From the NCBI RefSeq assembly GCF_000182565.1, contig NW_015971545.1:475373-539372 (forward strand): a DNA stretch of 64,000 nucleotides. The letters are read 5' to 3'. Both the position numbers and the translations under genes were made by a program. The notes beneath the pieces are model-generated. The model was not told the origin of the DNA and did no database searches. It saw only the letters and a list, made by a program, of their open reading frames with translations. Below, in pieces: positions 56,548-64,000 of this stretch. The first letter of the stretch is position 1; every line of letters starts with the position of its first letter. This stretch comes from Spizellomyces punctatus DAOM BR117 (taxonomy: Eukaryota > Chytridiomycota > Chytridiomycetes > Spizellomycetales > Spizellomycetaceae).

Positions 56548-58204
56548 CTAATTTCTTTCTTCGCGCTGCGACCATGACCGTAGCGACGAGGTATCCGCCC
56601 CAAACCCGCCGACGTCCCGAATCATGTTGCGGTCACTCCATGGAGGAACTCGGTTATTTAGACCATTCTCCTTGTGCCATTGTCGTGTCGGTGTTGTTGA
56701 CGAAGACATGTTCCCGTCAAATGAGGTACTCAATTCATCAAGTAGGGTGAATCGCGAAAGAAGATAACGCGAATCGGCGTCGAGGTCCATTTGCGTTGAC
56801 GAATCCGAAGAATCGCTCACGCCTGCACAATCAAAATCCAGGTCCATCTCAAGCGCGGGATCCAACACATCGAGATCACTTATATCCACCATATTGTCAG
56901 ACCACCAAGAAAGAGTGCTCAAATCTGCAGTCTGGATGCCCTTGTCCTGTCCGCTGACTTTGCCCGACGCCAGTGAAAATGACGTGATGTCCATGCCCAT
57001 TACTTCTTTTTGCTTCTTACTGGCATTCCCGTCCGCATCCGCAACGGAGCACTCGTACGACGGCAACGGCTCGTCAATGGGGCCATGAGAACCGAATATC
57101 TCCTTGTAGTCCTCCGTCAGCGGTCTATCTTCAGTTTGTCCAGCACTACACACGCTCCAGCTCAATAGAGGAGACGGCGGTGCAGAGTCATCATACCGTA
57201 CAGCCTCGGAATCTGCGTATGACAATAAAGTGTCAGGATTTGAATCTGAATTTTCCAGCTCCCACTGTGTGGCAGCGACAGACTCCTTCGTGTTCACGTC
57301 CAAGTAGGGTGGAAGGGGTTCGTTGGTCTCGCCAGGTCCCAGCATGGGTCTGTATGGAGGAGCATGGGTATCGGTGTTTGAGGGGGGAATAGGGAGCGCA
57401 GCAAGGGCGATAGTTGACGATCCTGCGGCTGATGGGCGACAGTTAAGGGCGTATCCGAGGATGCTATGAGGGGTATCTGACAGACGTGAGGGAAGGTTTG
57501 AAGATTTTTGGTCACGGTACGGTGGCAGCGGCTCCGCTTCCTCTGGCATCGCTGCTAGTCCTGAAAGGTAGTCCTTCATAAACAATTCGTCCTTCTCGTC
57601 CACCGACGTCAAAGGAGGGTCAACGTCTGCATCAGTAAAGTCACAGGAATCGTCGGCACCGGACGCTTCGGAATGAGAATCACACGTATTTGATGAGGAA
57701 TTGGCGACGTCAGTCTCGACCTTGAAGGCGTCACCGGGCTGCCCTTCATCAATCCTCAACAGCAATTCGACAAATTCCCCGTGAGTAACATTGCCATCAC
57801 ATACTAGCTGGCTTTTTTTATCCCTGAACTTTTGTCTCAGTTCAGTTGAGAGCCACACGGTCCAGCCAGAGCCACGCGGTGCTAACCGTCGAGCTTGGTC
57901 AACAAATGACGGTGGAATAGAGCAACCATGCGCTGGAGATGGGAGGAGGTCAAGAAGGTGGGAAAGGTAAGAGTCGTACGGCTCTTGAAAGCGAGCACGG
58001 TGTTCCTAGAAAAAAAAACGTCAACATGCAGCTGTGCGGCAGGTGCGAAGTTGTTACGCTTACTGTTGGCAATTTGAGACTATGTCTTGTTCCTTTTCTG
58101 GAGTCTTCATACCGTTTATCCCACGCTTCCTTGCGCATGTCCTTGCGCCGAAGACCTTGTGGGCGGGTGGATGACGAAGACCTGACGTTGAAATTCACTT
58201 CCAT
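56548..58204 (-). CDS. Unrecognised protein with repeated LPxY motifs
   Basis: About 500 residues on two exons. Exon 1 from ATG 58204 gives MEVNFNVRSSSSTRPQGLRR and EAWDKR; an intron of about 100 bases joins EHRARFQEPYDSYLSHLLDL and an N-terminal region with VWLSTELRQKFRDKKSQLV and THGEFVELLLRID. The rest is acidic and Ser-rich, without a recognisable fold. It contains repeated tyrosine motifs: EAEPLPPYRD, NEPLPPYLD, IDEPLPSYEC and HAPPYRP. LPxY and PPxY motifs commonly recruit WW domains of Nedd4/Rsp5-type ubiquitin ligases, so an adaptor-like role is an inference. It diverges from IFT56. It is a real gene on coding length and splicing, but its function is unknown. Confidence 0.7.
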
Positions 58205-58675
58205 CGTTGAGGAAATCTGCTGCCGCTAATGTTGATAAGTTTTGGAGAGTTTGTAATAGTTGGTGGGCAGTGGTGACCTCGATATTTCCGCCATGTTTTG
58301 GTGGCACAGTCATAAACTTGCAGTTTTACGGACCTGATACTTTGCAACTTCCTGTAATGGACTTTGATTGCCCTTCCGTCAAGCTACCGGCTCAAAACAG
58401 CAATGTGTGAGCGACCTCAAAATATTTATAAAACACACATTGATTGAGATGGCAGAAGCAGCCGGAAAGTTAAAGCCTATGCCTTCCTGGCTGCGGTTTG
58501 AAGTTCGTGGTCGCAGATTATGTAAGCTTGACGCGGCCACTGGAAATAACTGATCTCAACTAGTAGCCATTAGTCGCCCACCTTCTCCAGTAGATATCTC
58601 GTTTCAAGATGGTAATTCACAAGCATCCACACGTTATGTTTTGCCTATCTACAAGATAACCAATTGGCGGGGTAG
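58205..58675. promoter_or_regulatory. Shared upstream region of the LPxY protein and IFT56
   Basis: About 470 bases between divergent start codons. A CCAAT box (ACCAATTGGCGG) lies at about 58659-58670 just before the IFT56 start. I looked for an RFX X-box, expected for ciliary genes in animals, and did not see one. A small plus-strand frame at 58449-58553 (MAEAAGKLKPMPSWLRFEVR...) is unexplained. Confidence 0.4.
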
Positions 58676-61031
58676 ATGTTATCACGAGTTAAACCCGCCG
58701 TCAGTACGGGACCGGGGGGGACAGCAGGCGGCATCGTAAACATTGACAAGAAAAAGAAAGCGCCAAAACTGGAAGATTTTGTTGAGAGTAGAGACTTCAC
58801 AGGAGCGATTACCCTTTTGGAGGTAGGATTGCAACTATCGTGGTTAATTGCAGCGAATGTGGAGCCAAACCATCTTCTGCGGAACAGTTCAACGCAGCGG
58901 CTGGAAAACAAGATCAAGATACGTTGGCATGGCTTGGATATGCCGCGTTTCATTTGAGTGATTATAAAAAGGCCATGGAGGTGGGTTCTCTCGATCTTTA
59001 AACTGTATCGATCAGTGCGGCCGTCTCTGACATGGATCAACGCCTTGGAAGGAAGACGTACCAAGCAATGTTGCAAGACCCGAAATGTGATCCTTTGGTG
59101 CATCTTTATCTCGGATGTTGCTATTTCTTCTTGGGAATGTATAGGGAGGCAGACGAGGAGGCTCAGAAAGGTGAGGTGAATGAAAAGGTCAATGACCATG
59201 ACGGTGTGCTAACTGGAGGATGCTGCAGGACCTACCTGCAAATTACAGAACAGACTTCTTTTTCACCTATCCCACAAATTTAATGACGAGAAACGCTTGA
59301 TGGGGTACCATCAGAATCTTCAGGATGTGATTGAGGATCAGGTAAATGCAATCTACCTGGAACTCGAACGCGCACTTGATGAACCTCAACTCCCGACAGC
59401 TGAGCTTGGCGTCTATCCATTACCTTCGAAGCCACTACCAAGAAGCGATAGATATTTACAAGCGGATACTGGTTGAGCATCGGTAACGGTTGATGTTTCT
59501 CTTCGGCCGATCCAGTGCAGTGGTCAAACTTAACCGCCATCTCATAATTTCAGAGAATATCTGGCCATAAACGTCTACATTGCCATGTGCTACTACAAGC
59601 TTGACTACTACGACGTCTCGCAGGAAGTCCTATCTGTCTACCTGCAACAGTATCCGGACAGCGTGGTTGCCATCAACCTCAAAGCGTGCAATCATTTCCG
59701 ACTGTACAATGGAAAGGCCGCAGAACAAGAATTCAAAGCAATGACCGAGAAAATGTCACCCCATTTCCACTTTGCAGAGGATCTGATAAAGCATAATTTG
59801 GTACTAAGGGAATGCGCTGGTGATTTGAATGATAGGCAACATCTGACTAGAGTCATGATAGGTTGTCTTTCGAAATGGTGAAGGTGCCCTGCAGGTTTTT
59901 CCACCTCTTCTGGACGTTATTCCCGAAGCTAGATTGAATCTCGTAATATACCACTTGCGAAATAACGACATCATCGCCGCTTTCAATCTAATGAAGGATG
60001 TCGAGCCATCCACACCCCAGGTACCTGTCGTCTAGATCGGAATATTGTAACGTTGCTTATCCACCAGGATAGGAATACATCCTGAAAGGGATCGTCAATG
60101 CGGCACTCGGCCAAGAACAAGAATCTCGAGAGCATCTCAAAATTGCACAGCAATACTTTCAACTGGTGGGAGGATCGGCGAGCGAGTGTGACACAATACC
60201 CGGGAGGCAGTGCATGGCTTCTTGCTTCTTTTTGCTGAAGCAGTTTGAGGATGTTTTGATATATTTGAATTCCATCAAGGTATTTGTTCACGGTAGTTTT
60301 CATTGTAACTGCATTCTGTAGTAACACTGAAAGGATAGGGATACTTTTACAATGACGATACCTTTAATTACAACTATGCACAAGCCAAAGTGGCAACTGG
60401 AGCGTACGAGGAAGCTGAAGAGATACTGTTGACAATACAAAATGAGAAGTGCAAAAATGACTATGCATATTTGAGCCATTTAGCGCGATGCTGTGAGTGG
60501 ACAGTTCGATTGGACGCAACAGGGTATAGATAATGTATCTAACGTTGTTCTTACCATACAGATGTCATGAACAAGAAACCTCGACTTGCCTGGGAACTAT
60601 ACCTCAAAATGGAGACTTCAAGTGAATCCTTCAGTCTACTTCAACTCATAGCCAACGATTGCTACAAGGTAATAGTCTTTACATTGCCTACTTTCAACCT
60701 CTTTCATCTCCTTACCCGATTGCACCAAAGATGACCCAATATTACTACTCAGCGAAAGCATTCGACGTATTAGAACGCCTCGACCCCAACCCGGAATATT
60801 GGGATGGAAAACGAGGCGCTTGCATAGGCGTATTCAAGCAAGTAGTGCAAGGGGAAGAACCAAAAGAGTTGCTACGGGATGTAGTTACAATGTTGAGAAA
60901 TACGGCCAATCCGCAGGTGGAATATATCATTAGGATTGTCAAGAAGGTACGCTTTCCGATTGTCCTTGTCGATGATTTTGTTTGCTGACACGTCGCCGTA
61001 GTATGCAAAAGATAATCGGATACCATTGTGA
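58676..61031 (+). CDS. IFT56: Intraflagellar transport protein IFT56 (TTC26/DYF-13)
   Basis: TPR subunit of the IFT-B complex, carrying motility-related cargo into cilia and flagella. From ATG 58676: [20 protein letters not shown] then [20 protein letters not shown], typical of the family. TPR exons follow: [100 protein letters not shown], and the C-terminal [20 protein letters not shown] and [21 protein letters not shown] last tiny exon gives YAKDNRIPL with TGA at 61029-61031. More than ten introns. Length about 550 residues, as in other flagellates. Its intactness indicates an organism that makes a flagellum. Confidence 0.94.
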
Positions 61032-61474
61032 GCTGTGCAAGTTAGTACAATAGTGGAAAGTTGCATGTCCGTTCTTTGTATACACAATTTGGGTGTAACT
61101 GTTCAGTGTCGTGGCATTGTAAAAACGCAGACATCAAGCTATAACTTCTCTAGCAGTTAGCGTCCTTCTTACACATCCTCCTTACACAGAGTTTGGACTG
61201 CTAGTGTATTGTATCATCGAAATCATGCAACAGCGAATAGATGGAATGATGGAAGGTGGACAGGAAGAAATCACACTCTTCAAATGCACTACCAGACACG
61301 TCTGTGGCTTGGCACTTGTGGCTTTGGCCAGCATGAATGGGACTCTCCACAAACCAGCTCGACTATTGGAGATCAGGCAGCGATTGCATTCTCCTTCTAA
61401 CAAAACCCCTTTGACCGTACCAACAAAGCCTAATATCAAGATTGAGCAACCAGTGAACGGGAATCCATTTCAAA
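61032..61474. other. Interval between IFT56 and IWS1
   Basis: About 440 bases. It holds the IFT56 3' end and the IWS1 promoter. Several overlapping frames run through 61200-61440 in all plus-strand frames, which suggests low stop density rather than a gene. One (about 61289-61400) reads HYQTRLWLGTCGFGQHEWDS and looks protein-like, but I cannot place it. Confidence 0.35.
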
Positions 61475-62856
61475 ATGACGTCCACCTATGAAGACATTTT
61501 CGGAGGGTCTGAGAGTGAGCTCGATGAGCTGGAGGACGTTCTATCCGATGACGAGGAGCGACAAGCGTCGGCGAACGAAAGTGCCGATGAATACGAATCC
61601 CCTGTAAAACTCCCATCCTTTAAAAAGAAAGACAGTGCACAAGTTGAACTTCCCGAAGAGTTGAAACGACGAGCACCCAAAAAACGGAAAACACCATCCA
61701 AACGGGGCCGTGGAACTGTGGAAAGACAGCCACATGATTCGGAAGAAGAGGCACCGCGAGAGCGTTCGCTGAGTCCGGATGCTTTGAAGCGATTAGAAGC
61801 GTCAATGGATGTTGAGGAAGCATTGAAGAAGACGAGGACCAAACGACCAAAGCAAGATTTACCTGATGAGGCGGAAATGGATGAGCGGATGGTCAAATTG
61901 CTCACAGACATGAAGAGAGCGGCACAACAGGACGGAGAGTTGAATAAAAGTAATCACCCTGCTATCGAAAAGCTGAAAATGCTGCCAAGAGTCATGAACC
62001 TGCTGCAAAGGGAGCAGTTGTATGAGCAATTTTTGGAGAACAACGTTTTGGAGGGCATGAAACTCTGGTACGTGGGATTGGAGGCTACTGGTCGTTATCT
62101 GAGAAACGAGTCATGCTCAACCACTGGTTCGCAGGCTGGAACCATTACCCGACGCCTCACTACCGAGTCTTGACATTCAAAGAAACATTTTCGAAACTTT
62201 GACCAGAGTATGTCGAATATGTAGTCATCGCGCCGACTTGGGATCTATGGCCTAAACAATTTCCATGATGCTGGTCATTGATAGATGCCAATTAGAACAT
62301 CGCATCTCCGTGACAGCCTGATCGGTCGCATTGTAAATTTCTATTCAAAATGCGAACGGGTTCCGCCAGAAATAAAGAAGACTGCCGCACAGCTAGTTGG
62401 TAGGTGGAATGTATAGTTACGATGGCATGTGCCCCTTGCTCAACTCAATCGTCCTTAATAGACAAATGGATGCGCCCCATCCTGCACCGCAGCGCCAGCT
62501 ACCGTGACCACAAAATTGTGGTAGCATCAGTCGACCCTACCGAGCGACCCATTAAGAGATCGGCGCGACCCTCTATTGCCAAGCCAGGCGGCAAGGATGA
62601 GGATAGCTCAATGCGCGCCCGGATCCCACAACGGGTCGCACCCGCCTTTACTGTCATGCCAGCGTCGAATGTTGTTGTGTCAGGGTTATCCTCAGAAAGC
62701 AGAAATAAACAGGTGGGTAGCCTTAATGCAATTTAGACACAATAGTATCCGTTCAGATACTCACGTGGTTTGCAGATGTTGCAAAACGACAAATATAGGC
62801 GTATGCAACAGCGAATGAAATTGATGAAGAGTGCGGGAAAAGTCAAAGGGCGATGA
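61475..62856 (+). CDS. IWS1: Transcription elongation factor IWS1/SPN1
   Basis: Partner of Spt6 with elongating RNA polymerase II. From ATG 61475 the N-terminus is acidic and disordered (MTSTYEDIFGGSESELDELE) with basic patches. The conserved TFIIS N-terminal-like domain runs across introns: HPAIEKLKMLPRVMNLLQRE, LYEQFLENNVLEGMKLW, LEPLPDASLPSLDIQRNIFE, RTSHLRDSLIGRIVNFYSKC and RVPPEIKKTAAQLV, then WMRPILHRSASYRD. After the domain come PSIAKPGGKDEDSSMRARIP and a last exon MLQNDKYRRMQQRMKLMKSA ending KVKGR, TGA at 62854-62856. At least four introns. All blocks match Iws1 in order. About 380 residues, normal for fungi. Confidence 0.92.
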
Positions 62857-63807
62857 TACTATTTGATAAACTTTGTCCATCGTTGTGGCGTCTTTGCACC
62901 TTTGTGCGTTTGGGGGTTACGAGTAGAAGCTTGATAACTACCTTGCGTTGTTTCCCTATTTAATTAAAAAACGTGGGTGTGCAATCTTCTAGAGTGCTGT
63001 CACGTGAACATGAAGTAATCGTCGGAGTTTGGAATGCACACCGTCTAGGAACCCCATGGGACCTGTGACAGGTTGTGTAGTATTTTCAAACGTATCTTGA
63101 TTACTTCTGCGAATCTTTTGCAGTGCGGCAAGTGGGTTCAGATCACTTCAAGGATATTTCTCCGCAATCAAGAAGATCTGGACCTTATTTTGCAAGTTCC
63201 ACAGTCCTGTTGCTCTTGGCGGTAAGCCGTTGCCGTACAATCGACTTGGTACGATCAAACCCCACAGTATCCCCATAGTCTCCCGAAGTTTATGTGGCTG
63301 AAAAATCCTCCGAATCGGCGAGCCATGTCATGCGATGTCATGTAGCTCCGGTTACTATTTTCACTTGCACCCTCGTTCGTATCCTTCTATCTAAACTGGC
63401 GCTCAAAATAGTAACTTCCGGATATGTGTTGTACGCAGGTCATGGATGTTTACCAAGCAAATAATGCGTTATTCGGAGGAAGAAACAATCCAAGGAAAGG
63501 CGGATCTGGTGTTAAAAGTTGGAACCTGGATACGGCCGAGGACCAATACTTATTTTTAGAATCCAAACAACTTCCAACTTGGCCAATTTTTGGTAATTTC
63601 GGCATATGGTTAGATATCGGCAATATTGCAGTTCTTGAGGGAGCCTGGGTCATATCTCCTCGTGTGTTGACGAGAGCTCCCAAATAAGTTCCAAGTTGAA
63701 CAAAAACAAGCGACATACCCCCGCATTATTCCCCGCATTATTCCCCATTTATATTCTGGTTGGTCGGCACGCTGCTTGCAAATCTTCGAAGGGAAACACA
63801 CGAAAAC
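62857..63807. other. Intergenic interval after IWS1
   Basis: About 950 bases. It contains the IWS1 3' UTR and presumably the promoter of the gene at 63808. One frame (63424-63687) is open but unlike any known protein. A 12-base tandem repeat lies at 63719-63742. Nothing else supported. Confidence 0.4.
63719..63742. repeat. 12-base tandem duplication
   Basis: Two exact copies of CCCCGCATTATT, followed by CCCCATTT, about 65 bases upstream of the last gene's start codon. Confidence 0.85.
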
Positions 63808-64000
63808 ATGGGCTACAGAAAGACCAAAAAGCTAAAGGCTAATCCTGCCCACCTGTTCTTGCAAGCTCCATCAATGCACGGGCAAGGCGGGAGCGTGGAT
63901 GATGATCCAGCTCGTAGTATTGATTCACCGCTGGATGCAACGATTGTGGAAACCGAATACCCTACAGAGGAGGAGCGGGCTTTTGAACATGGGCACGGCC
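63808..64000 (+). CDS. Unidentified protein, 5' part only
   Basis: An ATG at 63808 opens a frame that stays open to the end of the window (64 codons): MGYRKTKKLKANPAHLFLQA, then a Gly/Ser/Asp-rich acidic stretch with SIDSPLDATIVETEYPTEEE. The gene runs beyond base 64000. The basic start followed by an acidic linker suggests a soluble protein. No family can be named from this fragment. Confidence 0.5.
   Translation, partial: MGYRKTKKLKANPAHLFLQAPSMHGQGGSVDDDPARSIDSPLDATIVETEYPTEEERAFEHGHG

Noticed and set aside
1-64000. CRISPR arrays, prophage, bacterial operons, intact transposons or viral insertions
   Set aside because: No regularly spaced repeats, no integrase, transposase, reverse transcriptase or capsid motifs were seen, and the genes are eukaryotic and intron-bearing.

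Overview
This window is nuclear DNA from a flagellated, early-diverging (zoosporic, chytrid-type) fungus. Genes sit close together on both strands, and most are broken by several short spliceosomal introns (GT...AG, roughly 50-250 bases). The fungal signs are a PRM10-type ThrE transporter, a verprolin, a fungal-style OCA/SIW14 phosphatase-like protein and Ytm1/Rrp1 ribosome-assembly factors. The flagellate sign is a complete IFT56/TTC26 intraflagellar-transport gene. A canonical histone stem-loop binding protein (SLBP) and an ERCC6L/PICH-type DNA translocase are also present; I know both mainly from animals and other non-Dikarya lineages, which fits a chytrid.

Layout. 1-4.9 kb: a RhoGAP gene (minus, cut by the window edge) diverges from a ThrE-type transporter. 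4.9-6.8 kb: gene-poor, with a 280-base assembly gap. 6.8-11.9 kb: PICH. 12.1-21.3 kb: FUN14 (minus), an intronless AidB-like acyl-CoA dehydrogenase (plus), mitoribosomal mS35, RRP1/Nop52 and a sphingolipid delta-4 desaturase (all minus). 22.2-28.2 kb: phytochelatin synthase (plus), YTM1/WDR12 and a secreted ADGF-type adenosine deaminase (minus). 29.1-38.2 kb: SLBP, RPB12 and RRP45/EXOSC9 (divergent pair), COG2 and ATP synthase subunit e. 38.5-50 kb: the meiotic helicase HFM1/MER3, a predicted GPI-anchored protein and a verprolin/WIP. 50.8-56.4 kb: RPL32, a small membrane protein, a 3.3-kb gene-poor stretch and an OCA-like pseudophosphatase. 56.5-64 kb: an unrecognised LPxY-repeat protein divergent from IFT56, then IWS1/SPN1 and the start of an unidentified gene.

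The genes are mostly housekeeping: ribosome assembly and translation (RRP1, YTM1, RPL32), transcription and RNA processing (RPB12, IWS1, RRP45, SLBP), mitochondria (mS35, subunit e, FUN14), trafficking and cytoskeleton (COG2, verprolin, RhoGAP), cilium (IFT56), chromosome segregation and meiosis (PICH, HFM1). I see no operon, prophage, CRISPR array, convincing transposon or confident tRNA. I found no clearly new multi-gene system. The most interesting points are an RFX-type X-box between RPB12 and RRP45, with weaker related palindromes upstream of two mitochondrial genes; a repeat-bearing SLBP tail; fungal PICH with both terminal TPR-like regions; a pseudophosphatase with a changed P-loop; a UVR-like hairpin at the verprolin C-terminus; and the LPxY-repeat protein. 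Exon boundaries were read by eye and may be off by a few codons.
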